Shown here: positions 26,062-34,887 of the stretch, in pieces
How the letters are laid out: every line of letters starts with the position of its first letter
Numbering within the stretch: position 1 is the first letter of the stretch
DNA from: Mycolicibacterium flavescens
GTDB taxonomy: Bacteria; Actinomycetota; Actinomycetes; Mycobacteriales; Mycobacteriaceae
Direction of reading: 5' to 3'
NCBI GenBank assembly: GCA_900637135.1
Contig: LR134353.1
Location: forward strand, 5,084,001-5,148,000
DNA: 64,000 nt
Program-made: the position numbers and the translations under genes
The notes under the pieces: generated by a model
Told to the model about the DNA's origin: nothing
Database searches by the model: none
Seen by the model: the letters and a program-made list of their open reading frames with translations, nothing else

Positions 26062-29000
26062 GTGTTCGCCTGGTGGGGTCGAACGGTGTACCGATATCGA
26101 TACATCGTCATCGGCGTCATGGTCGCGCTCTGCCTCGGTGGCGGCATCTTCGGGATCAGTCTCGGCAATCACGTCACCCAGAGCGGCTTCTACGACGAAG
26201 GCAGCCAGTCGGTCCACGCATCGGTGGTGGCCGACGAGGCCTTCGGTCGCGACCGGACCAGCCACGTGGTGGCGATCCTCACCCCGCCCGACGGGGAAAA
26301 GGTCGACAACCCGCAGTGGCAGCGTGACGTCGTCGGCGAACTCGACACCTTCGTCAAGGACCATCCCGACCAGGTGGTGAGCTGGGTCGGCTGGCTGCGG
26401 GCGCCCGACGCCGCGAACGCGACCGTCCAGCAGATGAAGACCAGCGATCTGTCGAAGACGTTCGTGAGCATCCCCCTGCAGGGCAATACCGACGACGAGA
26501 TCCTGAAGAACTACCAGGCCGTCGAATCGGACCTGCAGCAGCTCAACGACGGCCGCATCGAGTTGGCCGGCCTGAACCCGCTGGCCAGTGAACTGACCGG
26601 CAGCATCGGTGAGGACCAGCGGCGCGCCGAGGTCGCGGCCATCCCGCTGGTCTGTGTGGTGCTGTTCTTCGTCTTCGGTGGCGTCGTCGCCGCCGCCCTC
26701 CCCGGCCTCATCGGCGGTCTGACGATCGCCGGCGCGCTGGGCATCATGCGCCTGCTCGCGGAGTTCATGCCGGTGCACTTCTTCGCCCAGCCAGTGGTGA
26801 CGCTGATGGGCCTCGGTATCGCGGTGGACTACGGCCTCTTCATGGTGAGCCGGTTCCGTGAGGAGATCGCCGAGGGCTACGACACCGAGGCCGCGGTCCG
26901 CCGCACCGTGATGACCTCGGGCCGCACAATCATGTTCTCGGCGGTCATCCTGGTGGCGTCGTCGGTGCCGCTGCTGCTGTTCCCACAGGGCTTCCTGAAG
27001 TCGATCACCTACGCGATCATCGCCTCGGTCATGCTGGCCGCGATCCTGTCGGTGACGGTGCTGGCCGCGGCCCTGGCCCTGCTCGGGCCCAACGTCGACG
27101 CGCTCGGGGTGCGCACGCTGCTGCGGTTCACCAAGCCCTATCCGGCTCCGTCGCACGCGGAGACCACCGACCGCACCAACCCGCTGGCGATCGCTTCGAT
27201 CCCGCTCGGTGTGCTCGTCCCATTCGCCGCGATTCCGGTCGGGCACATCGCCAGAGCGCAGATCCGACGGACCTATGACAAGGGCGCCAACTACGCCCTG
27301 ATCGGCCTGGTGCTGGGCTATGTCGGTTCGTTCGCCTGGATCTTCGTCGGCCTGTTCTCCGCGAAGGACACCCTCGGCACGGGAATCTTCTGGCTGTTGA
27401 TGGCCATCGCCGTATTCGTGGCGGGCACCATCCTGGTGCTGTCGGCGGCGAGCATGAGCCCGCTGGTCCGCAAGCCGACGGTGTGGTGGCTGAACTGGCT
27501 GGCGGAGAAGACCCAGAAGACCAAGACCCGCGCCGAGGTCGAGAAGGGTTTCTGGGGCAAGCTGGTCAACCGGGTGATGAAGCGGCCGATCGCGTTCGCC
27601 GCACCCATCGTCATCGTGATGATCCTGATGATCATCCCGCTGGGTCAGCTCTCGCTCGGTGGCATCAGCGAGAAGTATCTGCCCCCGGACAACGCCGTGC
27701 GCCAGGCGCAGGAGGCGTTCGACAGGTCGTTCCCCGGTTTCCGCACCGAACCCCTGACGCTGGTAATCGAGAACGACAACGGCGAACCGGTCACCGATCA
27801 GCAGGTCGCCGAGATCCGCAGCAAGGCGTTGACGATCCCGGGGTTCATCCAACCCGAGGACGACCCGACCAAGATGTGGCAGCCGCGTCCCTATCAGGAC
27901 GGCGGCTCGCAAGACCCCTCGGTCCGGGTCATCCAGAACGGCCTTGTGAACCGTAACGACGCGGCGAAGAAGGTCGAGGAACTTCGCGCCATCGTGCCCC
28001 CGCGCGGGTTGTCGATCTCGGTCGGTGGCACCCCGGCGTTGGAGCAGGACAGCATTCACAGCCTGTTCGACAAACTCCCGCTGATGGTGACCATCCTCAT
28101 CGTCACGACAACGATCCTGATGTTCCTCGCGTTCGGATCGGTGGTGTTGCCGATCAAGGCCGCGGTGATGAGCGCGCTCACGTTGGGTTCGACGATGGGC
28201 GTGCTGACGTGGATGTTCGTCGTGGGTCACGGCTCCGGGCTGATGAACTACACGCCGCAGCCGCTGATGGCGCCGATGATCGGGTTGATCATCGCGGTCA
28301 TCTGGGGTCTGTCGACCGACTACGAGGTCTTCCTGGTGTCGCGCATGGTCGAGGCCCGGGAGCGCGGTCTGTCCACCGCCGAAGCCATCCGCGTCGGCAC
28401 CGCGACCACCGGCCGGTTGATCACCGGTGCGGCGTTGGTGCTCGCGGTGGTGGCAGGAGCGTTCGTGTTCTCCGATCTGGTGATGATGAAGTACCTGGCG
28501 TTCGGGTTGCTGATCGCGCTGCTGCTCGACGCCACCATCGTCCGAATGTTCCTGGTGCCGGCCGTGATGAAGCTTCTCGGCGACGACTGCTGGTGGGCGC
28601 CGCGGTGGATGAAGCGCATCCAGGAGCGCCTCGGCCTCGGTGAGACCGAGCTGCCCGACGAACGCAAGCGTCCAGCGGTGCGCGAGACCGCCGAGGACCC
28701 CGAAGCGCTGGTCGGTGCCGGCGCACCGGTGCCGCCTCGGCCGCGCCCGCCGCACGATCCGACGCACCCCGCCGTCTCGGGCCCGCGTCCCGGCGCGACC
28801 CGCGCGGTGCCGCAGCGGGTCCCGTCGGCCACCGGCACGACACGCATCCCCAGCACGACCACGCCACCCGCCGCACCGGCCGACGAACCGCAGACCACAC
28901 GGTTGTCGATCGCGAAGAACGCCGTTCGCAACGCGGTGAGCAACGCCGCCGCGACGGCGCGACAGGCCGCCCGGCCACCGGCGCCGCCCGCCCCGCCCGC

Positions 29001-29436
29001 ACCCGCTCCGGCGGCTCCGCGTCCGGGTGGGGGCCGCCCGCCGCGGGAGGAACGCGAAATCGAGTCGTGGCTGGGCGAACTGCGCGGCACCGGCACACCG
29101 CCCACCCCGCCGGCGCCCGCCCCGCAACGGCCGTCGGCCGAACCCACCAGGGCGATGCCGACCGCGCCGGAAGGCCGGGGACAGCGCCCGCGAGTGGCGC
29201 CTCCGACACCCGGCAACGAGCCGACCACGGCGATCCCGACACCGCGGTCACAACCGACCGACCCCGAGTCCACGCAGGACCCCGACGCGACGACCGCCAT
29301 CCCCACCCCGGGCAAGCAGGGCGACGACGCCGAAGCGGCGACCGAGAAGCTCAACACCCGCGAGGATGACGAGCGTCAGCGCCGCGGCGGCGGCGTCAGC
29401 GCACAGGACCTGCTGCGGCGCGAAGGCCGGCTGTAG
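26062..29436 (+). CDS. mmpL3: trehalose monomycolate flippase MmpL3 with an inserted DUF4190-like domain
   Basis: A 1124-aa RND transporter that exports trehalose monomycolate for the mycomembrane, the target of many inhibitors. The proton-relay Asp-Tyr pairs are D256-Y257 (GIAVDYGLF) and D753-Y754 (LSTDYEVF). GTG at 26062 follows AAGGAG. Known MmpL3s are near 1000 aa. Here about 108 extra residues lie between TM6 and TM7 (about 357-479), including a clear DUF4190-like block (NPLAIASIPLGVL ... GHIARAQIRRT ... GLVLGYVG, 373-425) and a third hydrophobic stretch (440-465). After the insertion, WLAEKTQKTKTR resumes normal MmpL3. The Pro-rich cytoplasmic tail is long. Confidence 0.97.
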   Translation: MFAWWGRTVYRYRYIVIGVMVALCLGGGIFGISLGNHVTQSGFYDEGSQSVHASVVADEAFGRDRTSHVVAILTPPDGEKVDNPQWQRDVVGELDTFVKDHPDQVVSWVGWLRAPDAANATVQQMKTSDLSKTFVSIPLQGNTDDEILKNYQAVESDLQQLNDGRIELAGLNPLASELTGSIGEDQRRAEVAAIPLVCVVLFFVFGGVVAAALPGLIGGLTIAGALGIMRLLAEFMPVHFFAQPVVTLMGLGIAVDYGLFMVSRFREEIAEGYDTEAAVRRTVMTSGRTIMFSAVILVASSVPLLLFPQGFLKSITYAIIASVMLAAILSVTVLAAALALLGPNVDALGVRTLLRFTKPYPAPSHAETTDRTNPLAIASIPLGVLVPFAAIPVGHIARAQIRRTYDKGANYALIGLVLGYVGSFAWIFVGLFSAKDTLGTGIFWLLMAIAVFVAGTILVLSAASMSPLVRKPTVWWLNWLAEKTQKTKTRAEVEKGFWGKLVNRVMKRPIAFAAPIVIVMILMIIPLGQLSLGGISEKYLPPDNAVRQAQEAFDRSFPGFRTEPLTLVIENDNGEPVTDQQVAEIRSKALTIPGFIQPEDDPTKMWQPRPYQDGGSQDPSVRVIQNGLVNRNDAAKKVEELRAIVPPRGLSISVGGTPALEQDSIHSLFDKLPLMVTILIVTTTILMFLAFGSVVLPIKAAVMSALTLGSTMGVLTWMFVVGHGSGLMNYTPQPLMAPMIGLIIAVIWGLSTDYEVFLVSRMVEARERGLSTAEAIRVGTATTGRLITGAALVLAVVAGAFVFSDLVMMKYLAFGLLIALLLDATIVRMFLVPAVMKLLGDDCWWAPRWMKRIQERLGLGETELPDERKRPAVRETAEDPEALVGAGAPVPPRPRPPHDPTHPAVSGPRPGATRAVPQRVPSATGTTRIPSTTTPPAAPADEPQTTRLSIAKNAVRNAVSNAAATARQAARPPAPPAPPAPAPAAPRPGGGRPPREEREIESWLGELRGTGTPPTPPAPAPQRPSAEPTRAMPTAPEGRGQRPRVAPPTPGNEPTTAIPTPRSQPTDPESTQDPDATTAIPTPGKQGDDAEAATEKLNTREDDERQRRGGGVSAQDLLRREGRL

Positions 29437-29455
29437 AGCGCTTCGTCGCGAAAGT

Positions 29456-30589
29456 TCAGTCGACGTCGTCGCTTTCGGCCTTGACCAGCGGACCCTCGTC
29501 GGCTTCGAGGGCTTCCGTCTCGGCGTCGGGATCCCGCGCCGTCAGCACCCGCACGGCGCTGTTGAGGAACGCCAGCACCGGCACCGCCAGAAGCGCGCCC
29601 ACGATTCCGGCCAGTACACCGCCGCCCGCGATCACCAACACGATCGCGAGCGGATGAATCGACACGGCGCGGCCCATCACCAACGGCTGCAGTACGTGGC
29701 CTTCCAGCTGCTGTACCGCGATGACCAAACCGAGCGTGATCAGCGCGTAGATGAAACCTTTGGCGATCAGCGCGACGACCACCGCGAGCGCACCGGCGAT
29801 CACGGCGCCGACCAGCGGGATGAACGCGCCGAGGAACACCAGCGAGGCCAGCGGCAACGCCAGCGGCACACCCATGATCGCCAGGCCGGTGCCGATGCCG
29901 ATGGCGTCGACGAGCGCGACCAGGAAGGTGGCACGCACGTATCCGATCAACGAATGGAAGCCGGCCTTGCCCGCCTCACGCACCCGGTCACGGACGTGGA
30001 CCGGGAAGATCTGGGTGACGAACGCGAAGATGTTGCGTCCGCCCTGCAGCAGGAAGATCAGCGTGAACAACACCAGCACGGCACCGGTCACGATCTCGGT
30101 GACCGTGCCCGCCGTCGACAGCGCGCCCGTCGTCACCCTTTCCTGGTTGTTCTGAAGGGCCTCGATCGCGGCGTTTCCCGCATTGTCGATCTGATCCCGG
30201 CTCAGATGTAGCGGGCCGTCGATCAACCAGTTGCGCATACCGTCGATGCTGCGGCTGACCTGCTGGGTCAGCTCGGGAGCGCCCTCGATGAACTGGGTGA
30301 CGACGAACGACATGATCCCGCCGACCACGGCGAACCCGCTGAGCAACATCAGCGCCACCGCCCCGGCCCGGGGCGCCCCACGCCGGTCGAGGAAGTCCAC
30401 CGCCGGCATCAGCAGGGCCGCCAGGATCGTCGCCAGCGCGACCGGTACGACGATGATCTCCAGCCGCTTGAACACCCACAGCAGGGCGACGACGGCGGCG
30501 AGGATGACGAGCAGCCGCCACGACCAGGCTGCCCCTTTGCGAACGAGAGGTGAGACGGACTCGTCATCAACAGATGGGGCCCCAGGCAT
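29456..30589 (-). CDS. AI-2E/PerM-family membrane transporter, Rv0205-like
   Basis: A 377-aa polytopic membrane protein of the AI-2E exporter (PerM/UPF0118) family. It has two N-terminal helices (residues 25-65), a soluble segment rich in Q and N, then five or so helices including FIPLVGAVIAGALAV and the family motif HVLQPLVMGRAVSIHPLAIV. ATG at 30589 is chosen; the open frame extends upstream without family sequence. Its place beside mmpL3 and opposite the Rv0204c-like gene matches Rv0205. The substrate is unknown. Confidence 0.88.
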   Translation of the reverse strand: MPGAPSVDDESVSPLVRKGAAWSWRLLVILAAVVALLWVFKRLEIIVVPVALATILAALLMPAVDFLDRRGAPRAGAVALMLLSGFAVVGGIMSFVVTQFIEGAPELTQQVSRSIDGMRNWLIDGPLHLSRDQIDNAGNAAIEALQNNQERVTTGALSTAGTVTEIVTGAVLVLFTLIFLLQGGRNIFAFVTQIFPVHVRDRVREAGKAGFHSLIGYVRATFLVALVDAIGIGTGLAIMGVPLALPLASLVFLGAFIPLVGAVIAGALAVVVALIAKGFIYALITLGLVIAVQQLEGHVLQPLVMGRAVSIHPLAIVLVIAGGGVLAGIVGALLAVPVLAFLNSAVRVLTARDPDAETEALEADEGPLVKAESDDVD

Positions 30590-30652
30590 CCCGATAGCGT
30601 AACGGCCTGCCACTTGCAGCGACGGATCTCTCGAAACCGCAGCACCACGCCT

Positions 30653-30665
30653 TACCCTTACTCCG
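30653..30665 (+). promoter_or_regulatory. -10 element giving a probable leaderless transcript
   Basis: TACCCT at 30653-30658 fits the mycobacterial TANNNT -10 box and ends six bases before the GTG at 30665. That is the spacing expected if transcription starts on the start codon. No Shine-Dalgarno is seen. Confidence 0.45.
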
Positions 30666-31726
30666 TGGCACACGACGCGCCTGCGAGTGCAGCCCACAGC
30701 CAAGGGCGCACCCTCCGCGGCAAGTACTGGTGGCTGCGGTGGGCCGTCCTCGCCGTGGCGGTCGTCGTGCTCAGCGTCGAACTCGGATTGGTGTGGGATC
30801 AGCTCGCCAAGGCGTGGCACAGCCTCTACACCGCACAGTGGTGGTGGGTGCTGGCGGCGGTGGGTACCGCGCTGGCGTCGATGCACTTCTTCGGCGACAT
30901 CCAGCGCAAGCTGTTGCGATCCGCGGGAGTGCCTGTGCGCCAATGGCGTTCGCAGGCCGCGTTCTATGCGGGCAACTCCCTGAGCACGACGCTTCCCGGC
31001 GGACCGGTTTTGTCGGCGACGTTCATCTACCGCCAGCAGCGGCTCTGGGGCGCAACGCCGGTGATCGCCTCCTGGCAGCTGGTGATGTCGGGCGCGCTGC
31101 AGGTGATCAGCCTGGCGCTGTTGGGGTTGGGCAGCGCCTTCTTTCTCGGCGCCAAGCACAACCCGTTCTCGCTGATCTTCACGCTGGCCGGGTTCATCAT
31201 GCTGATCGTGCTGGCGCAGGCGGTGGCCTCGCGACCCGATCTGCTCGACGGCATCGGGGTGCGGGTGCTGTCGTGGGTGAACTACGTGCGCGCCAAACCC
31301 GCCCACAACGGGCTGACCAAATGGCGGGAGACACTGACTCAGCTCGAGTCGGTCAAGCTGAGCAGGCGCCAACTCGGCGTCGCGTCCACCTGGTCGATGT
31401 TCACCCTGATCACCGGCGTGGGCACGCTGCTGTTCGCCTGTTACGCGGCCGGCGGGCGCCCGTCGTTACTCGGGGTCATCGTGGCCTATGTCGCCGCCCG
31501 CGCGGTCGGCTCGATCCCCCTCATGCCCGGCGGGCTGCTGGTGGTCGAGGCGGTGTTGGTGCCTGGCCTGGTGTCGAGCGGAATGACACTGGCCTCAGCG
31601 ATCTCGGCAATGCTGATCTACCGGCTCATCAGCTGGATCTTCATCGCCGCGATCGGATGGGTGGTGTTCTTCTTCATGTTCCGCACCGACACCGACGTCG
31701 ACCCCGACGCATGCGACCGGCAGTAG
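30665..31726 (+). CDS. LPG-synthase-type flippase domain membrane protein, Rv0204c-like
   Basis: A 353-aa polytopic protein of the lysylphosphatidylglycerol synthase transmembrane (UPF0104/YbhN) family, without a catalytic domain. Around eight hydrophobic segments are visible; family-like blocks are GNSLSTTLPGGPVLSATFIYRQQ and GSIPLMPGGLLVVEAVLV. These proteins are proposed lipid flippases or envelope transporters. GTG at 30665 is chosen because residues upstream (to 30614) are not hydrophobic or conserved and a -10 box sits just before it. It overlaps the next gene by 16 bp. Confidence 0.85.
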   Translation: MAHDAPASAAHSQGRTLRGKYWWLRWAVLAVAVVVLSVELGLVWDQLAKAWHSLYTAQWWWVLAAVGTALASMHFFGDIQRKLLRSAGVPVRQWRSQAAFYAGNSLSTTLPGGPVLSATFIYRQQRLWGATPVIASWQLVMSGALQVISLALLGLGSAFFLGAKHNPFSLIFTLAGFIMLIVLAQAVASRPDLLDGIGVRVLSWVNYVRAKPAHNGLTKWRETLTQLESVKLSRRQLGVASTWSMFTLITGVGTLLFACYAAGGRPSLLGVIVAYVAARAVGSIPLMPGGLLVVEAVLVPGLVSSGMTLASAISAMLIYRLISWIFIAAIGWVVFFFMFRTDTDVDPDACDRQ

Positions 31727-32961
31727 CCGTTCTCGGCGTCGCGGCGCTGATCGCCGCTTGTTCGCAGGGCACCGACCCTCCCGTCGCGACATCGCCCGCC
31801 AAATCGTCGCCCCAGACCACGACGGCATCGACGGCGCCGGGACCGCTGCGAGGTCCCGCCCCGTCGGTGGCCACCCCGATCGTCGGCGACGCCATCAGCC
31901 AGCCCGTGCCGGTACTCGCCACCGACGGCAGGAAACATCTGGTCTACGAGGTCAGCTTGACCAACACGCTGCCGCACACGGTGACCCTGAAGTCGATCAC
32001 CGTACTGGACCGCGATGTCGCCCTGCTCGACCTCGAAGGCGACCAATTGGCGCAATGGACCCGGATCATCGGAACACCAAGCCCCACAACGGCAATCGGT
32101 CCCGCACAGACGGCGGTGGTCTGGTTCGACGTCGCGCTCGACGAGGACGTGCAGACGCCGAGTCGGTTGACACACGCCGTCGCGCTGTCGAATCCCGACC
32201 CGCAGGATCCACTGTTTCCCGCCGACCAGACCGTCGACATCGCCCCTGTCGAAGTTCAACCCCGCGAACCCGTCGTCCTCCGGCCCCCGTTGAGAGGAGC
32301 CGGTTGGGTCGACGCAGGCGGATGCTGCGGCACCAGCGCCCACCGCACGGCGCTCAACCCGATCAACGGCCGCCTATGGGCCGCAGAACGATTCGCGATC
32401 GACTACGTCCAGCTCGACCCCGACCGACGCCTGATCACCGGCGACCCGTCGAAGCCCGAGAGCTTCGCCTTCTTCGGCGCCGACATCCACGCAGTCCGTG
32501 ACGGGCGGGTGGTCTCGGTGCTCGACGGCCTGCCCGAGCAGGTGCCCGGCCGCAACCCGACCGGACTACCGCTGAACCAGTACGCCGGCAACCACGTCGT
32601 ACAAGACCTCGGCGACGGGAACTACGCGCTGTACGCGCATATCAAGACCGGGACCGTCGCGGTCAAACCCGGTGACCGACTGACTGCGGGACAGGTACTC
32701 GGAGAGGTCGGCAACACCGGCAATTCCACGGCGCCACACCTGCACTTCCACGTCATGAGCTCACCGGACCCGTTGGGCTCCAACGGATTGCCGTTCGTGT
32801 TCGACGACTTCCGGGTGGATGCGCGAATGGTCGACGATGACGACGTCAACGGACCCCTTTTTGAGGGTGAAGCCGCGAAGCTTCAGCCCGGCTTCACCGC
32901 TCGTGACGAAAAGAACGCCATGCCATTGGAACTGGACGTGATGACCTATGCCGATCGATAG
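31711..32961 (+). CDS. M23-family lipoprotein, probably with an altered metal site
   Basis: A 416-aa lipoprotein with signal sequence and lipobox LIAAC (residues 13-17). The C-terminal half is an M23/LytM fold: RFAIDYVQLD (D231), NHVVQDLGDGNYALYAHIKTG, then GNTGNSTAPHLHFHV with H343 and H345. The histidine that normally precedes the Asp by four residues is arginine here, so metal binding may be impaired. Actinobacterial relatives share the RFAID version. ATG at 31711 lies inside the preceding gene, so the two are coupled. It may bind or cut peptidoglycan. Confidence 0.82.
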   Translation: MRPAVAVLGVAALIAACSQGTDPPVATSPAKSSPQTTTASTAPGPLRGPAPSVATPIVGDAISQPVPVLATDGRKHLVYEVSLTNTLPHTVTLKSITVLDRDVALLDLEGDQLAQWTRIIGTPSPTTAIGPAQTAVVWFDVALDEDVQTPSRLTHAVALSNPDPQDPLFPADQTVDIAPVEVQPREPVVLRPPLRGAGWVDAGGCCGTSAHRTALNPINGRLWAAERFAIDYVQLDPDRRLITGDPSKPESFAFFGADIHAVRDGRVVSVLDGLPEQVPGRNPTGLPLNQYAGNHVVQDLGDGNYALYAHIKTGTVAVKPGDRLTAGQVLGEVGNTGNSTAPHLHFHVMSSPDPLGSNGLPFVFDDFRVDARMVDDDDVNGPLFEGEAAKLQPGFTARDEKNAMPLELDVMTYADR

Positions 32962-33325
32962 CTCCGAACAGACCCGGACCGCCCTGACGGCGCTGGCCAC
33001 CGACGTCGCCTGCCTGATCGTGTTCGCCGCGATCGGACGGCGCAGCCACGACGAGGGTCTGAATCTCGTCGGCATCGCCGAGACCGCGTGGCCGTTCGTC
33101 TCGGGCGCCCTCGCCGGCTGGGTGCTGTCGCTGGGGTGGCGACGGCCGTATTCGCTGATCCCGACGGGTCTTGCGGTATGGGTGGGCACCATCGTGGTGG
33201 GCATGCTGCTGCGTAAGCTGACGTCTGCCGGTGTGGCGCCGAGTTTCATTGTGGTGGCCTCGATCTCGACCGCCGTGCTGTTACTCGGCTGGCGCGCGGC
33301 CATTCACGTCATGATTCGCCGCTGA
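32948..33325 (+). CDS. DUF3054 membrane protein
   Basis: A 125-aa protein with four hydrophobic segments, roughly residues 13-30, 44-62, 70-88 and 99-117. The pattern AWPFVSGALAGWVLSLGWRRP is typical of DUF3054, an actinobacterial family of unknown function. ATG at 32948 overlaps the end of the M23 gene by 14 bp, closing a three-gene envelope operon. It converges on the haem-binding gene ending at 33410; the 84-bp gap is GC-rich with no clear gene. Confidence 0.75.
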   Translation: MPIDSSEQTRTALTALATDVACLIVFAAIGRRSHDEGLNLVGIAETAWPFVSGALAGWVLSLGWRRPYSLIPTGLAVWVGTIVVGMLLRKLTSAGVAPSFIVVASISTAVLLLGWRAAIHVMIRR

Positions 33326-33409
33326 CACCGCCCTGGTCGCGCGCAGACCCCGGGCCCCGGCCGCGGGAGAAACGGCCGAGGACGGCCCGGGGGTCAGGCG
33401 GACGCCGGC

Positions 33410-33784
33410 CTAGCTGTCGGCGAGACCGTCACCGTTGGTGTCGCCGCAGCGGTTCTTGATGTCGACCAGCGGCTGGCGGATCCCCGTCAGGTCGGCCTTG
33501 ATCTGAGGATTGGCGTTCAAGTACTCCTGCACCTTGCCCCGGACCTCTTCGCGCGGCAGGCCCTCGAGGCTGGTGAAGAACCAGTTGACGTCCGGATGGG
33601 TGAACAGGTACGCCGACGTCGACGCCGAGACGCCGGAGGCCACACCGGCGAGATCGGCCGCGGTGCAGTTGGGCGGCTCCGCGGCAGCGAGCGGCGTCGC
33701 ACCGAGGAACATCGCACCGGCGATCGCGCCGGTGCCGACCGCGCCAGCAACCGCACGACGCGCAGAACGGGCCGAGAGAAACAT
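33410..33784 (-). CDS. secreted haem-binding protein, Rv0203 family
   Basis: A 124-aa secreted protein with an Arg-rich signal peptide and likely cleavage after PLAAA (near residue 35). The mature part has two cysteines (PNCTAADL and KNRCGD) enclosing a four-helix region with YLFTHPDVNWFF. This is the mycobacterial haemophore fold of Rv0203, which lies beside mmpL11 in M. tuberculosis and passes haem to MmpL3/MmpL11. It is one of two paralogues here. Start at ATG 33784 with GGAGCT upstream. The 33785-33974 gap should hold its promoter. Confidence 0.82.
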   Translation of the reverse strand: MFLSARSARRAVAGAVGTGAIAGAMFLGATPLAAAEPPNCTAADLAGVASGVSASTSAYLFTHPDVNWFFTSLEGLPREEVRGKVQEYLNANPQIKADLTGIRQPLVDIKNRCGDTNGDGLADS

Positions 33785-33974
33785 GGGTGAGCTCCTTCAT
33801 CGGAAGTGGGGTGGCCGTAACCATGGTGGTTAGCGACGTCTACCAACTGGGACCAACGAAGAAAAGCTAAGCAGAATGTCCGCAGACTTTCTTGCCTTGC
33901 GGTCAACGAGTCGCCGAAAACTCGAAATCCGCAGCTGAAAGTGCCCGCGGCGGGTGGCTATGCGTCGTTTCGGG

Positions 33975-34550
33975 TCAGGGCAGGCCCGCGATGGCCGACG
34001 ACGGTGCGTGCGAGTTGCCCTGCGAAACCGGTGACGCCCCATGCGGTTGGGCCGTGGCCCCCGGCGCGGTCAGCGGCGGCGTCTTCGCGGTCGGCGCCTC
34101 CGCCGGCAAACCCGCCGGAAGACCTGCGCCTTGCTGCTGCGCGGCCTGCATCAGCCCCATCACCTGGGGCAGCGTGAGCGGAAGTTTGCACTTACCCGAC
34201 AGGCTGGCCAGCGGCTGCTGCAGCTGCTGCAAGTCCTCGGCGACCTCGGGGTTGGCGTCGAAGTACGCCTTCAGCGCGCCCAGCGACTGCGGCCCGGCCT
34301 GCTGTTTGGAGATCGTCGTCAACGCCTGGTTGGTCTGCGGATGCGCGTCGAGGTAGTCACCGGTCGAGGTGGCGACGTCGCCGATCGTCCTGGCGACCTC
34401 GCTGGCCGCGCACGGGTCCTTGGCGGCGGTCGCCGACGGAGCAGACGACAGGGCCGGCAAAACCAGCGCGGCCGACACGGCCCCGCCCGCGACGGAGGCA
34501 GCGACGATGCCAACGGCGCGGCGACGCATCAGCCCGGTGGTCGTTTTCAT
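33975..34550 (-). CDS. secreted haem-binding protein with Pro/Ala-rich tail, Rv0203 family
   Basis: A 191-aa paralogue of the previous gene. The signal peptide runs to about residue 42 (ATAA). The haem-binding core (residues 44-118) has paired cysteines in DPCAASEV and GKCKLPLT and the shared pattern TGDYLDAHPQTNQAL. A 70-residue tail rich in Pro, Ala and Gln is extra compared with the 124-aa form and may tether or extend the protein at the surface. ATG at 34550 follows AGGAGT. It is divergent from mmpL11, with which it probably works in haem uptake. Confidence 0.82.
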   Translation of the reverse strand: MKTTTGLMRRRAVGIVAASVAGGAVSAALVLPALSSAPSATAAKDPCAASEVARTIGDVATSTGDYLDAHPQTNQALTTISKQQAGPQSLGALKAYFDANPEVAEDLQQLQQPLASLSGKCKLPLTLPQVMGLMQAAQQQGAGLPAGLPAEAPTAKTPPLTAPGATAQPHGASPVSQGNSHAPSSAIAGLP

Positions 34551-34887
34551 GACAACTCCTAACGATTCGCAGACGATCTCGACAGGTCCGCAAATGCTCT
34601 CGCGATGGACGGCAATCAGTCCCCGACGCCGAAAACGGCCGAGCCACATCCTGCCACCGGTCGCCTCACCCCCGCCAATCCAGCGGGGCCAACGGCCTCG
34701 ATGCGCACGGGTGGCGTAACGCCGTTCGGCTTGGTCGCGAGAACGAATTGGGACATCGTGAGGCGTTGCTGCGGATCGCTCAGGCAGTATGGGAGCAGGC
34801 CGAAGCGACCGGCACCTTACCGCAGGTTGTTGTACGCTTCGGCTACGAAACGCCGGGGAGAAAGCGGGGGATCCAATCCAGCAATTC
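34551..34887. other. 337-bp divergent intergenic region upstream of mmpL11
   Basis: It should hold promoters for both the haem-binding gene and mmpL11. No clear operator was found. One frame stays open across it and ends at 34900; it lacks an ATG but could start at TTG 34747, and its third-position GC is below that of the neighbours. I do not call it a gene. Confidence 0.4.

Noticed and set aside
26017..29127. A 1036-aa open frame antisense to mmpL3
   Set aside because: His/Arg/Asp-rich composition typical of the antisense of a GC-rich gene; mmpL3 on the other strand is unmistakable.
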